NCBI GenBank assembly: GCA_037042185.1
Contig: JAXQJY010000028.1
Span: forward strand, 62,001-126,000
Length of the DNA: 64,000 nt
From: Sordariomycetes sp. S80-01Y
Taxonomy: Eukaryota; Ascomycota; Sordariomycetes
Reading direction: 5' to 3'
Numbering within the stretch: the first letter of the stretch is position 1; each line of letters opens with the position of its first letter. Shown piece after piece: positions 9,729-22,872 of this stretch. The position numbers and the translations under genes are program-made. The notes beneath the pieces are model-generated. The model was not told where the DNA came from. It ran no database searches and worked only from the letters and a program-made list of their open reading frames with translations.

Positions 9729-11896
9729 TGTGATTGAGTGTGTGGGTTGAAGATGGTCTGCGATGCGATTAGAGGAGGGTTCGCAAAGTGCGGCGTGGCG
9801 TGGTTGGAAAGAAGAGGTGAAGGTGCACGAGTGTAGAGAAGCTAGCGGGGTGAGGGGCGACTGGGTCAGAGAGCGCGGAGCGACGTACAGGTTTGGTGTG
9901 TGACTTCAGTTCTAGTTCGAAGATATTGGGTCGAGGATGCCGAATTGACAGTTGCAACAAATGATGATAGCCGGTATTTAAGTAACACCGAAGATGAGCA
10001 GGCAACCTGATGCGGCGGTGGATCTTATTGGACGTAAAGTTCAAGTTTTGCACGAGAGAGCTGCGAGTCTTTGTTTCTATGCGCAAGTTCACGGTCGCTG
10101 CCCTTCTGGTGCGTCATGCTGCCTGGCCACAGCTGCCTACAGTCCCTAACAGGCAAGGGGAGGAGGTGGGCTGCTTTGTCCTCTCCGTTCGAGACTGGAA
10201 GGCAAACTTAGACTCGAGACTGATTCTTCTATTTTTATCTCCATCATCTCTCATGTTTATACTTTAACGCGAGGGCTCGTGCTGTCAAGGAGGATTGATC
10301 CGAGAATGACCATTTGTTCGAACGCTCCAGACCTACCCTGGAAGACAGTTGCAATCAAGACGTCCCCTCTGTCAAGCTCCGCGAAGCTTTCCAAGCTGGG
10401 TGTTCAGGGCCAATTTGAGCATGAAGATGATCTATCGAAGATATTATTTGGGGTTATGTGGTTTGTACCGGTTGGATGATTTGCCTTGAAAAGGTCGACG
10501 TACACGTTGGGTGAATCAAAACCAACCTCAACTCATCCTGGGCACGCGCGGACCACGCGACAAACCCCAACGAGACACCGTGACTTGCCAATATTGAGTG
10601 GTTCCTGGAGGAACGAATAAGTGTAAACCATCACTCCACAGCGTGCTTCTGCATTCTTCAAGAGGCACCGACCTTGCGGTAGCTTGACGGAAGCTGACAC
10701 CAAGATGAATTCATGGGAAAGCAAGGGGTAATTGTAGTCCAACTCCGGGGCCAAGGCTCCCTCGGGAAGTATAAGTGTTGCGGGCTGACGATCGCATTCC
10801 GGGGTCCCAGGAGCCTTTACAGTTTAGTAACGTAGGGCAACGCATGTAGCTGAGCGCCCGAGGTAACTGGCGAGACCGCAAAGCATTAAATTATACGAGT
10901 AAGCACATACGAATGGCGGACTCCACCAAGCCCGAAGAAAAGGGATGCCGACAGGGGTCGCCGGGCTAGCTCCCACCCCTTCCGAAGGCAGCTCCTTGTC
11001 GCGAAGACAAGAGGGCATCGGGTAAAAGATCGAAAGTCGGAAGTCGAAAGTCGAAGCCCAACGCCCCGAGAAGGGTTACCTGCTCGGAGATATCTACAAG
11101 CGATGCTGCGAGCCCTCGACTTCGGCACGTGGAGGAAACGCAGCCACTGCCGGCAGATCGTTGCATCACGCTGCTGCTTCTAGCGTTGGTTCTGGATGGC
11201 CTCGTGCAAGCTCTCAGCTGTCAGATTCGCGAAACGTGCTGGGGGTGGCGCTCTGCAGCTGCCTCCAATGGGACGCACACGACGAGTCTGATCGGTAGCC
11301 TGGCCAGATGCCCGTTATGTGGGATGGGATTTGTTGGGGACTCGGTAAACAGAAGGGCGTCTCACAGCGACAGCATAAACAAAAAGCAAAGATGAGGTCA
11401 TCCTGGGCGCAATAGCTGCTGGAGCCAATCTCAGGGGACCACGCGCCAAGACTGCCAGTGGCCTGCCAGTGCCAGCGCCCGGGAGCTGCAATTAATTAAC
11501 ACGCAGCAGCATCTTGCCGTCCGTTCCCTTTGACTCCCACATCCTCTTCCGTGGCCTGTTGACCTGTATTAATCCTGTGTTTACCTATTACCTCTTACCC
11601 TAATACCTAATTCCTGCTCACCTGTCGTGGCGTCGCCATTCATCTGCTGTTTCCGGCCCTACGGCGCACCGCATTCCTCCCACCTCAACGAGCAGCCTCG
11701 AGCTCTACCACCTTTTGTCGCCACCGGAAGCAGGTGAAACGCGCCGAGTTGCGCGCATCGCGCCAGGAGCTACCAACGGCCCGGCTCGACTCTGTCGCCT
11801 CACCCAGCCTTGCGTACAAATATATTCTCGACCAACATCAGCTCGGCGCCCATGAGCTTCGCCTTGTTGACGTCCACATAATTCTGCCGTCCGAAT
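9729..11896. other. Long divergent intergenic region SKP1 / SMP3
   Basis: About 2.2 kb without a supportable gene. It holds a short GAAAGTCG-type repeat at about 11031-11056 and several GCCAGTG motifs at 11452-11476. The 350 bases before SMP3 are C/T-rich, like a fungal 5' leader. Short open frames look like chance. Confidence 0.5.
11031..11056 (+). repeat. Short tandem repeat, GAAAGTCG/GGAAGTCG units
   Basis: Three imperfect units of about 8 bases (GAAAGTCG GAAGTCG AAAGTCG). No known role. Confidence 0.6.
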
Positions 11897-13577
11897 ATGT
11901 GGCGGCGCACGTACTTGCTGCTGGTTCTCGTTCGGCTGTGGTTCGCCCTGTCGCCCAGCTATTTACATCCCGATGAGAACTTCCAGGGGCCAGAGGTGAT
12001 TGCTGGTAAGTTGAATACGCCATCTGCAGCTATGCGACACGGAATTTTGCGCGCTGTGGTAAACTCTTGCTGACTGGTCTTCCTCGCAGGCGAAATCTTC
12101 AGCTACCCAGTCCGTAGGACATGGGAGTTCACGAGCGACGATCCGATCCGAAGCGTTTTCCCACTATGGCCCGTCTACGGCCTGCCGATGTTGTTGCTGC
12201 GATGGCTATGGATCGGCAATGGGCAAGATGGCGAGATCCCCCCTATCGCCGTTTTCTGGACGCTGCGGGTTCTCATGTTCCTTATCAGCTTTGTGTTGGA
12301 AGACTGGGCGCTCCACGAGCTGATTCACTCGCCGAGGCATCGTCGCGTTGCTGTTCTACTGGTTGCATCGTCATATGTTACCTGGACCTACCAGACGCAT
12401 ACCTTTTCGAATTCGATCGAGACTCTTGTTGTTGCTTGGAGTATGGTCTTGATACAGCGCATCGTGGACGAGCGGGTACGTTGGCCTCGTTGTTGGCAGG
12501 AGGACTTAGCTAACCTTTGCGCAGCAACCTACTTCTTTGCTGTCCTCTGCAGTCCTGGGGATTGTCGGCGTCTTCGGCCTGTTCAACCGCATCACTTTCC
12601 CAGCATTCTTATTGATCCCCGGCTTTCGCCTGATAGCTCATTTCTGGAAGAAGCCCCTATCGCTCGCTGCCTTGTTACTGGCCGCGCTGGTGACGACTGG
12701 GGTCGCAATCACGCTGGATACCGCCTTCTATCTTCCGGAGCCCATCACCTGGGCCGACTTGATCAACCGACCCGTCATCACCCCACTCAACAACTTCAAG
12801 TATAACTCCGACACGGCGAATCTGAGCGATCATGGCCTACATCCGTGGTACCAGCATATACTTGCGAACTTGCCACTGCTTCTGGGCCCGGCCACGCTTC
12901 TCCTCTTCCTAAGGCCGCACTTCTCTTTGCGACTTTACTCGGCCTTCTCAGGCATCTTTGTGCTGTCGATATTCAAGCATCAGGAAGCGCGTTTCCTCTT
13001 GCCAGCCGTGCCTCTGATCCTTTCGTCGGTGCAGTTGCCCAAAAACCAGACTTCGATGCGCATCTGGGCTGGTTCATGGATCGTCTTCAATCTCTTCTTT
13101 GGAATTCTAATGGGTATCTATCACCAAGGAGGCATTGTCCCCGGTCAAGTCTTCATGGCGAGCCAGCCGGATGCCACCACTGCCGTGTGGTGGAAGACCT
13201 ACACGCCCCCTATCTGGCTTCTGAATGGCAAGAACGAGGTCCTCCAGACAAGAGATGTCATGGGCATGAAGGGCAACTCCCTGTATGAACAGCTTTCCGA
13301 GCTGGCGACCTGCGACATACCCGCGGACAGGCGGAACAAGGAGTACCTTAAAGAGAAGAACGGAACTTATTTGATGGCGCCAGCCTCAGCAAACTGGCTG
13401 GACCCTTACCTTCAAAACAAGGGCCACGATGGTTTGAGGTTTCGAGAGGTTTGGCGGCATAGCAGACACTTGAACTTGGATGATTTGGACTTTGCCGAGG
13501 ACGGTGTCTGGAACACACTTTCGAGGGTGGTGGGACGGAGGGGCCTGGTTGCCTGGAGGATCACAAAGACTTGTTAG
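11897..13577 (+). CDS. smp3: GPI mannosyltransferase 4 (SMP3, GT22 family)
   Basis: ER membrane enzyme that adds the fourth mannose to the GPI anchor precursor, essential in yeasts. Exons 11897-12005, 12090-12475, 12525-13577 give 515 aa, close to the yeast protein. Signal-anchor-like start [16 protein letters not shown] is followed at 24-33 by [10 protein letters not shown], the luminal acidic motif of this GT22 branch. Many hydrophobic segments follow, and [14 protein letters not shown] and [13 protein letters not shown] (the family HKE/HQEARF motif) are conserved. The start is the first ATG after the pyrimidine-rich leader and gives a clean membrane start. Confidence 0.95.
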
Positions 13578-13821
13578 ATATACCCCACCATAGAGCGATC
13601 TTGGACTTTGGACTTGGAAGCGAAATAGACTTGCGTCTAGCATTCACATTCTCACTACGCTTCACTGATGTTGAGTTTGTGCAAGGGAATTGTAGTGTTG
13701 TTCGAAGCACCAAGTGGTCTTAAGTGTATTGATCCTAGCTCAAACCATTCCAAGCTCGTGCTACTGGGGACCATTGACTACAAAAGCCCAAGGCAACTCC
13801 TACGACCCTGAAGCGACCCGC

Positions 13822-14589
13822 TTAGTAGAGACGGTGGGGAGGAGACATGGAAGCCTTGATGACAAGGCTGCCGACGTTCTGCCAGCCCTTCTTCAGGAGG
13901 GAAACAAGGTAGTTGATAGACATCATGATGTTGGCAATCAGCTGCTCCTGCTCCATCTCGACGTTGCCGACGGCGACACCCATGCAGAGGACCTTCTTCA
14001 GCTGGAACTTGATGGTGGACTTGACGTCGGTGATCTTGCCGCTGAGGTCGTCGGCGTGGGAGACCGGGGTGGGGAACTTGCCGGCTGCGAATGAAGTTAG
14101 CCATCGTTCCGTTCACAGGATATTCACATTCTGGGGCAACTTACCCTTGGACAGACCAGGACCCAAGAGACGGGGGATCTGCTTGATGAGAGCCTCGGAA
14201 GCGATGAAGGCATCGTACTTGCGAGCAAGCTTCTTGATGAGCTTCTTGTTCTTGTTGAGCTTCTTCAAGTCGTCGGTGGACATGGCGTCGACACCGCCGT
14301 GCTTGGCACGGTCAAGATCGTGCTGGTCACCGAGGATGCAGATGCTCATGTTGGGGCGGGGCACCGAAGGCAGCTTGATGGTTCCGGAGAAACGCTTGTC
14401 ACGCTGGGGGTCGTAGTTCTTGAGGCCGATCTGGAGCTCGACGGTCTCGAGGAAGTTGCGCTTCTTGGTCTCATTGGAGTACTCCAAGAGCTGGCCGACT
14501 TGCGTCCGGACATTAGCTGCGGGCAGAGTCAGCGAGAGCGTTCAATCCGTTAGAAAAAATTGCGACTGACCGACTGTGATTTTCGACAT
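13822..14589 (-). CDS. rpl10a: 60S ribosomal protein uL1 (RPL10a/RPL1)
   Basis: L1-stalk protein of the large ribosomal subunit. Exons 14589-14571 (19 nt), 14516-14145, 14084-13822 give 217 aa, exactly the family length. It starts [20 protein letters not shown]; the middle has [20 protein letters not shown] and [16 protein letters not shown], and the end is [11 protein letters not shown]. The tiny first exon is needed: without it the long central frame lacks the N-terminus. It is divergent from TRM732 over a 371-base shared promoter that contains two CACGTG boxes. Confidence 0.96.
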
Positions 14590-14960
14590 GATGGCGACAG
14601 TCTCCCAATAGAGGTGATCTAATGGTGGTCAGGACGGTCGGGAGGATCGAAATTTTTGGTGATGAAGTTGCAAGAAATTGGCGGATTTCGCGCCCGTGAG
14701 AGACTGAAAGTGTGGGCCTTCAATGGTGGGGTCGAGGGCAGAAAATCTTGGCATATTTCACGTGAGTTTGCCGCCCCACGTGACTACCTCAGCAGCAACT
14801 TCTCATGATGAATGGGGTGAATTTTCAAAGGATGGATTGATATTGAGATTGGAGCCATCTTATGAGGAAATGAATACTCGTATTTGACTAGCAGAAGTCG
14901 GGTTGCACAACTGCCCCCTGCCTGCTTCGGTAATTCGATATCTCACGGCCATCAGACGCG
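14590..14960. promoter_or_regulatory. Bidirectional promoter uL1 / TRM732 with two E-boxes
   Basis: The 371-base gap separates two divergent starts. A perfect palindrome TCACGTGA lies at 14758-14765 and a second CACGTG (CCACGTGA) at 14777-14782, both roughly midway and about 170-200 bases from either start codon. CACGTG is the classical bHLH (Cbf1-type) site; in some non-Saccharomyces fungi Cbf1-like proteins act on ribosomal protein genes. Linking that role to this site is inference. Confidence 0.55.
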
Positions 14961-17900
14961 ATGCAGGTTGAGCAGGAGTCGATGGCTACCCAGGCCCTCA
15001 GCAAGCCGCAAGAGGTTGTCACGTGGCTCGAAAGTCTACCAAAGGAGCAGCAGTCAGTGTTAGTGATTTTCAGATCAGATGGTGTGGATTTGAATACTGA
15101 TATCCTATTCTAGGCATGCACAATATGCTCTTGACCGTGCGTTCCAGGAGGCATCTCGGCCCGAGCAGGCAATCAGCAACCCCGTCTCAAAGTTGAGTAG
15201 CTTCGTGACGATATGCTCCAAGTCGGAAGCGGCGTCCCTTCAGTGCTGGGCTTCATCGGAAGCTGTAGTTACACAACTGTTCGAAAGCTACATTGAGTGG
15301 GATGAGTCGGACCAACGGCGATCTGCCAAGGCACTGCTTGACCTTGTTGTTCAACTGCTCAAAGACAGCCAGAAACAAATCGGACGGGAGACCACGATGA
15401 TGGTCATCCTGGGGGATCTGATCTCCGTCATCCGGGGGACGTCAACGAAGCCCATCATCAAGGCTGCGATCAAAGCCTGCGAGAGCTTCTTGGCCAAGGG
15501 AGTCATGTCTGTGCGCAGTTTTGGGGATATCTACCTGAACTCAATGCCTCACGGCTCGGCGCTGAAAGAGCAAGAAATGTGGTCGAAGATCTTTGCTGAG
15601 CTTTTGCAATGGACACGGGTGCACACAGTCTGTCCAATTGCCGGCAAATTCGTGGTTTCTCTGTACCGTGCACTCCGTGAAAGGAGGAGCGAGGAGTTCT
15701 TCCTCGAGGTCGGAGTTTTCAAGCAGTGGTTGCTCGAGTTGCTGTCACAGGACCCTACAATGCTCGAGCCTATGAGAAACTACATCTTTGGGCCCCTTTT
15801 CAAAGGGGACCGGCAGGAGGCGATGAGCTTCCTCCACAGTCTCGATATGAGTAACCTCCAAACTGAAGGCGATCAAGACTTGCACTTACCACAGTTATTT
15901 CAGCTGGCTGCCTTTGAGGCAGGGAAACGCGTCGGACTTGTAGAAGAACCAGGTATGGCCCCAGAAATCCTCACTGCAGCTGTTATCCTAACGCTTTCTA
16001 GGCTTGGACAAGGCCTCAGAAAATACCAATGAGACTCCGACTGTTGTGCTGCCAGAGAGCATCCTGACAAGTGTCTTGTCCCATCCCTCGTTGGAGGTTC
16101 GGTCTCTCGCCTTCTCCTTGCTTATAACTTCTCCCTCAACCACCCGACCGTACTCCACGATAGCTTTAGGTCTGCTCCGACGATACCTTGGGACATACGT
16201 CGCGGACACGGATGCAAAGTTCCGTGTTGATGTCATGGCCAGATCTCGTGAGATGTTCAAGCGAATTAGGGGGTCAATATGCGTCTTGAAGCGCAGTATC
16301 TCCCGAGCGAAGGCGAAATCCCGGAAGCAAGACAAATATCAAGTGAAGCAGCCGACTATGCGCCATACTACGCTTCTAGATCTTTCTGAAAGTCACTTGG
16401 AGTCCGCCCTCGAGGATCATGTGCAATTTCTGAGATGGTACATCTTGTTCCTTCGGGACGAACTTGTTCCCACAGCTTCATACCAACGGCACGTTGGCTC
16501 CTTAAAGGCACTCTCCAATGTTCTCCGGATGGAAGAGGATCCATCAAAGCCGTGGGAAACTCCTGAAGACCAGGAGCTCTTCTTCGATCTTTTTGATGCT
16601 AGCTGGGCCCGCGCATTGTACGACCTGGTCATGGATCCGTTTGAAGACGTGAGAGAGATGTCAGCGGCCGCTCTCAGGATCATGTCGAGTCATTCGAGAT
16701 TCAGATGTTTCATCGTGGATGCAACAGTAACTCCGACTGAGGAGCTTCGCAACCTCGAAGATCGGTGCGACGCACAGGCAAAGCGAACCGCCCGAGCTGA
16801 TGACTCCGACGGAGCAGCTAGGGCAGCTCAGGTCGTGTTCAAATCTCAAGGCTCAACGGCCGAGCGCCTTGCCATCCTCACCCGTCTGCTCCACGACCTG
16901 AAGGAGAGGTTGGCAGTGGCAGAGAGTGACCTAGGACGCGCAGTACTGGATGCTCCCGTACACGGAAAGCTTGCAGCTCTGCGTCTTGTCTGGCAGATTG
17001 TCTCCGAATCAAATTTCGGCGTGGAGGAGCTAGAGTCCCTACAGAAGATTCAAGATGGTATCGTAGAGTGCTGCGAGCGTGTATGGGCGGCTGTACGAGG
17101 CGTCCTGTGCATCGACTCGCCAGAGGGCCACCTACCGCAAGAGATGGAGGAGATGGAAGGGCTCACAACCAGGGATGTGCTTAGCTACAGCTTCCGATCC
17201 ACCCACGAATCCAGGTATTCCATCCAGGAGAGATGTGGCCGACTTTTGCTGATCCTCGCAGCAACCTAATGAGAGCGATCGCTCTGACACTCCGTCACAG
17301 GGGTCGCGCAGCCACCATAAGTCCCTCTATGGGTAACTTCAAGACGATAGGCAACCTCACCTTCGAGCAGTTGTCGACACTGCGACACCGTGGCGCTTTC
17401 TCGACCGTCACACAGACCTTTGCCACTTGCTGTCAGCAGGCAAAGTACTTGGATAGCGAGGGTGAGGGCGGGCGCAGTCTCCTGAACATCTGGTACAAGG
17501 TCAGTCGTTGATGAGAATCTAGTTTGAGGGTACTATTTTGAGACCTCCTTCTTCCCCACATGACTGGTTACTCCGTGCAGGGCTAACGGTGAACAGGGGA
17601 CCTTGGACGCAATCTACGCTCAAGCTTCGACGACACGACGATCTGCAGGCATACCAGCTTTGATGACCGGCATTTTATCAGCCAATGCCACTTCGCCATC
17701 TTTTGACGAAGCGATGCAAAAGCTCATCGAGATAGCTGGTGTCGAGGCCTACGTACGAGAGACGGACGGATCCAACCTACCCCAGGTCCATGCTTTCAAC
17801 TGCCTGAAGGACATCTTCAAAAACTCCTTCCTCACGTCAATGGGGAACAAGTCCGAGGCATACACTACGCAATGTCTTCAGCTGGCAGCCACCGGCCTCA

Positions 17901-19996
17901 AGTCGGAAGTATGGGCGATTCGTAACTGCAGTCTCATCTTGCTTCGCAGCCTAATCGACAGCCTTTTCGGTTCCAACGAGACGAAGAACATGATCGAGGC
18001 AGGATGGGATGGCAAAGCGAATCGCATCGCCTACTATAGATACCCTACGCTTCCAGACCTTCTAGTCAACTTGCTTGAGTCAGGCCAGCAAATGATGGGT
18101 CCTACAGCCATAGGCACTGCTGGGGCTGAATCAGTATTTCCTGCTCTCGACATCATACGACGAGCAGGCCCCCCTGACACTCATCGCGATAAGCTTCAGG
18201 GACATATCATCAAGTATCTCGCCAGCCCTGTCTGGCATGTTCGAGAGATGGCCGCTCGAACTCTGTGCTCTTGTCTTCTGCACGACGGGTGGCTCGGGGT
18301 TCTCAGACTGATACTAGGCGAAGCCATGGAGGACCGCACAAAAAGTTCTCAGAACTACATTCACGGCGCTCTTTTGACGCTTCAATTTGTGTTCGAAAGG
18401 TTGTGTGAAGTCTCGCCAGACCGAATACTTGGTAAGTCATCTCTTATCAGACAGCCTGGGTAGCTACTAATCGAAATTAGGTTCGTTGCCAGAGTTGCAG
18501 ACCTTTCTCAGTGAGCTCCGCATCGTCGAAACATGGCCTCAATGCAAGGACCTGGGCGCGGCATACCTCGCCGTCTGCAACCGAGTTCTAGCTTTCGGTC
18601 TAGAGCACTCGGTCCCCATATGGCACAGCCCCCCTTTACCCAGTCTGCGTCAGTGCGGCGCTCTGCACAAAGTGCAAGCCGCGATCTGTGCAGTCTATCA
18701 GGCACGGGACAGCGAAACACCCGTTCAATCCATGAGAGATGTACTTCTCGGGAAGTATATTGGAGACGAGGCTCTCTCTGCTGCTTTGGAGATCATCCCG
18801 ACCGTATTCAGGGTGCCTTCAGTTTCACACAGCGTTTGTGCCGACCTTTCAAGGCTATACATTCATAGCTGCCTTCAGAAGAGAAGCCCTGAAGTGCAAT
18901 CCATTGCCCTACGGAATCTCTCGGGAATCCTGGATCACTACATTATCGATCTGGATAAGAAGCCCCAGCTGCTCGGGTGCGATGAGTTAGACGAGCTCTG
19001 GACAACGCTGGTATGGAACCCAGCCAATCCAACGTTATCAGACGCTGTACTTCGAATCAGTGGATGCATTGTGGCAATGCGCACTCTCTACGGAAGAAAA
19101 CATGCAGGGCCTAATGCGGAAGAGTCTCGCGCCAGCGTACGGGCATGGGGCCTCATGGTAGCTGACGCCGTCCTAGATGACAAGGTTCGAAACCCCCCTT
19201 TCCTATTCCTATACTTTGTTAGACCGTGATGCTAAGATCTGCCCAGCCTTTCGACACCCGCTTCGCGGCGGTAGAGACTCTGAAATCATTCTTCTCCATT
19301 TCACTCAACGGCAGCCTCGGCATCAGCTTCGAATCGGAAGAATACCTCCCAGCGCTCGCTGCGCTCTACGATGCTCTGAACGATGACGATGACGAGGTCC
19401 GTGACGCTGCTGCTGCGGCCGCGAGACACGTCCTTGGCCAAACTGCAGTGCCCCTCGAAGCAGCAAACCGACTGCTTGCTTTCCTTGCGGTTGCTTTCAA
19501 GCACTCTGCTCAGCTCAGGGAGGCGGTAGTAGCGCGCCTCGTTGGATCGCGCCAGCGCTGGACGCCGGCTTCTGAGCAGATCGATGCTGCGCTCAAGGTC
19601 GACGACTCGCTCTTCGCCGTCGAGGAGCAGAATCTCTTCATCGACGAGATCAGGGAAGTCAGGAGGTGGATCAGCGTCTTTGAGGCATTGGAGCCGGCCG
19701 CCTCGGACCCGTCCCTCCTGCTGCTGGACAGCTGGCTTCAAGGCGGCTTGGATCGACTGCAGCTTTTGTTCGCGCAGGAAGACGGTCCTCTGGGCTGGGC
19801 ATCGACGCCGCAGGCTTTTGCAGTGGCCTCAGCGGTCATTCTCTGCTCTGTATCCTTGGTGGGAGGTCAGCGCGCCAGCCCGCAGCTGGAGAAGAAGCTT
19901 CGACAGGCGAAGGACACGCTTCACGCGAATATGGATAAGCATATCTCAGGGTTGCTTGTTCAGCCCCTGAAGGAGCTTCATATGGGACAGGCGTGA
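14961..19996 (+). CDS. trm732: TRM732 / THADA-like tRNA methylation subunit (DUF2428)
   Basis: Large HEAT/ARM-like repeat protein; in yeast Trm732 partners Trm7 for 2'-O-methylation of tRNA position 32, and human THADA is the homologue. Exons 14961-15058, about 15114-15952, 16002-17214, 17262-17499, 17597-18431, 18481-19184, 19247-19996 sum to 4677 nt, 1558 aa. The conserved DUF2428 core runs from about residue 600 to 900, with RDVLSYSFRSTHESSNLMRA, then RRSAGIPALMTGIL and EVWAIRNCSLILLRSLI. The rest is divergent helical repeats. The exon 6 donor (GTTCGA) is weak but its use joins DDK to PFDTRF in frame. It converges on the DUF3074 gene 146 bases away. Confidence 0.9.
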
Positions 19997-20142
19997 TCAG
20001 AAATGAAGTCAATTCGTTCGAAGCCATTCGTTTGTCGCTCCTGCAAAAACGCCATGCCACCCAAACATCGCTATGTGTCAAGAGAATGGTACCACATGAA
20101 AGAAGAAAAAGATAAAAGCCCAAATTCCAATACACGGCATCA

Positions 20143-22140
20143 TCAAGACTTCTGCGACTTGCTCGTCGACGTGCGCGGGAGCTTGCCCGACGAGATAGAC
20201 GCCGAGTCACTGCGGTCCAAGGCCCCAGCCTTACCCAGCCTCGCAACGAGCGCCGTGTTCTCTTTCTGCAGCTCCCCAACCTGCATCTGCAGAAGCTCGA
20301 CCTGCTTCAAAGCCAAGTCCCTCTCCGTCCTGACCTTCTCTAGCTCCAGCGTCAGGTTGGACCTCTCCTCCCTCTCCGCAGCCTTCTTCTTCCTCTCCTC
20401 GGCCTTGCGTTCCTCCATCTCACGCTTCTCTTCAATCTTCTTGAGCTCGCGCTGGTACTTGGCTTCCTGCTTTGCGATCTCCTTCTCGTGCTTCTCGCGG
20501 ACCTTGGCCAGCGCGGCGGCGTCCTTCTCCTTGTCGCCCTGCCGTCTGCTCTGGAGACGCTCCTGCATCTTGGCGGCCTTTTCGTCGAGCTTGCGGCGGC
20601 GTTCCTGCAGGCGGCGGAGTTCTTTCTGCTGAGGAGTGTTGTTGTTATCCTGGGATCTTTCTTCGGATCGGGTGGCGTCCTCTGACCCCCTCTCTTGTTC
20701 CTGAGTGAGGCTGCGCTCAAGGGCAGAGGCGAAGCTGTGGACAGAGGACGTCTCACTGGCCGATGAGTCGCCGGCCTTCTCGTTATGAGGGGCCTCTGAG
20801 CTGTCGGAGTGGTCTGCTACCTCCTCGCCGCCCGTACCAGCTCCACGCAGCCCGCCAGCAACCATGGAGGTAGCGACGCCGAAAGCTCCTGTTATCATGC
20901 CGTAAAGACCGTTATTACTCCATGCACCACTATCGTTTGAACCATCAGGGTTTGCACTGGTTGCGTGCGTGACAACGTGGGTAGTATCTCCAGGGAGCTC
21001 GGCGTGGCTGGCGGCCTTTTCGTCAGTACCAGAAGTGGCACTAGCAACTGCTTGGGCTCCTGTATCTTCCGTGGGCTCTCCATTGTCTTCCTTGGTCTTC
21101 TTGGTCACCCAGTCGAGGAACTTGCCGGCATCGTTTACGATCCCCGGCGGGGTGCCCTTCTCAATCATGAAACGGGGCACCGAGCCGCCTGGATCGCTCC
21201 TTGTCACCATTAGCCATTCTATGGCCGTCGAGGTCTCGCCATCAACAGGCTTGGACGATGCGGCGGTCTTCTCGCTGCCAAGGTCAACCGCCGAGACGGA
21301 GCGTTTAGCTACAGGATTGGGGGCCGGCACCTCCCTGATCACCTCGACAGACTCGTAGTTACCTCGGATGATGCCCTGGCGTGGCGGACATTCCGGGTGG
21401 TCACAGGGTTTCGAGACGATGACGTACTGCCTCAGGGGTTGCGGGTGTCCCGGAGTTATCTTGGCGAAGTCGCTGGTGAGGAGGAGGGTGATGAAGTCGC
21501 GAGGGGACGTCGGCCCGGGGAATTGTGCGGAAAGTTGGAAGACTGGAGCCATGTCAGTACAGTTGAATCGATGCGATCAACTCTTCCTGGGGTACTCACC
21601 CTGCACTCGCCCAGATTCACCAACACTGTGATCCTCGACTCTCTTCTCCGCCCCAATACCTCTGATGCTCCCGCTCCCAGGGCCGCCCTGGACCTTCATG
21701 GTCTCAGCAAACTCCCTGTCCAGGCCGGCCTTCCACTGGTCAAATGTCAAGCCCTCGTGCACGCTCCTCCTCGCGAACCAGGCCCCCTTGCCATCCTTGG
21801 CACCCAGCTTCCAGACCTTGACGTCGAGCGGATTGTCCCTGGCATTGAGCTTGATCTCCTTCCACTCGCCCTTCAGCTTGGAGCTTTGCTCGAGCGCTGC
21901 GGGCGATTGTGTCTGTAGAGGTGAGGTCCCGTTGGGCAGAACGGCCGAGTCTGTCTTGGAGCGAGCTCGACCAGCGGTGGGGGTCGAGGTTGCCGAGGAG
22001 GGGGAGGGCACGGATTCGACGATGGTGTTCGCTTCGAGGAAGATGCCGGAGAGGAAGGTCTCTAGGTCGTCACGCGGGACCTCGTCCCAAGCGACTGGGG
22101 CGAGAGATTGGAACGGCTCGTGGTGCGCTGGTCCGCCCAT
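20143..22140 (-). CDS. DUF3074 START-like protein with C-terminal coiled coil
   Basis: Conserved fungal protein of unknown function. Exons 22140-21600 and 21542-20143 give 646 aa. The START-like DUF3074 part spans roughly residues 100-290, with AWFARRSVHEGLTFDQWKAG, KVQGGPGSGSIRGIGAEKRV, VFQLSAQFPGPTSPRDF and the cysteine-containing VSKPCDHPECPPR. A low-complexity linker contains a small hydrophobic glycine-rich segment (GLYGMITGAFGVATSMVAGG) that could touch membrane. The last 200 residues are a long charged coiled coil (KELRRLQERRRKLDEKAAKM and onward). The start at 22140 (MGGPAHHEPFQSL) is preferred over an upstream in-frame ATG at 22269, whose extra residues look like leader. A role in lipid binding is inference from the fold. 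Confidence 0.85.
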
Positions 22141-22872
22141 GGTGACGACGGGGCTCCGGCGAGCTGGAGAGGATGTTGATGGAGGCGAATGCACCAAGAC
22201 GTGATGTGGTGGCACGAGGACAAAAGGCAATAGTGATGCGGGTAACCAAAAGTACGGCCAGTAGAGCAAAGTTAATAAAGAGGTGAGGAATACGCGGACC
22301 TCAAGAAGGTCGCCTCAAAGCGCCGGACCAGGCGGGAGGAAAGCTGGAGACGTGCGCGGGCAGAGCCATGGCAGTTGACGTCAACATCGGGACTTTTGGC
22401 CCCGCGTCACGCCTGTGCAGTGGTGTGCCAGTGGTGTGCCAGTGGGACCCCTGCCCAGGCTTTTCAAGTTCTGCGGCCCCAGACTGTCAGTAGCCGCCTT
22501 GTTTCCAGGCCTAATTACTCTGTTGGTAGTTACTCCGTGCGGTTACCGAGCCACGAGTTGCGGGCACGATGCTCCGCCGCGCGTCAGCCTCTGGCAGATA
22601 GTCGTGATAGATGCCATAAGAGGAAAAATAACAACGGTCAACTTTGAGACATCGATTCAAGTTATCACCTTGTCATGATTGGGCCACGACGACTGCACTC
22701 TGACCAAGCTCTGCCTTGCTTGATGTGCGTGTATTCCAGGGTGCCGATGCAGCTATGTGCAACTATGATGCTCCAGCACCTACGGTTTCAACAAGTTATG
22801 GTATGTGCGCTCGCTATGTATGTGAAGGGGGGTACGCAAGCCCTCCCGAGACCGAACGCCCTGCAAGAAATC
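22141..22872. other. Intergenic DUF3074 / SIP3
   Basis: Promoter side of the DUF3074 gene and 3' side of SIP3. Contains a direct repeat of the 11-mer AGTGGTGTGCC at 22419-22440. No gene seen. Confidence 0.5.
22419..22440 (+). repeat. 11-bp direct repeat, two copies
   Basis: AGTGGTGTGCC occurs twice head to tail, and a third partial copy (AGTGG) follows. Located about 280 bases upstream of the DUF3074 start. Role unknown. Confidence 0.7.

Noticed and set aside
11447-11480. GCCAGTG-rich stretch as a regulatory array
   Set aside because: Only three loose copies, not regularly spaced.
22141-22269. Longer N-terminus for the DUF3074 protein from the ATG at 22269
   Set aside because: The extra residues are leader-like and hydrophobic without family support; MGGPAHHEPFQ is the better start.
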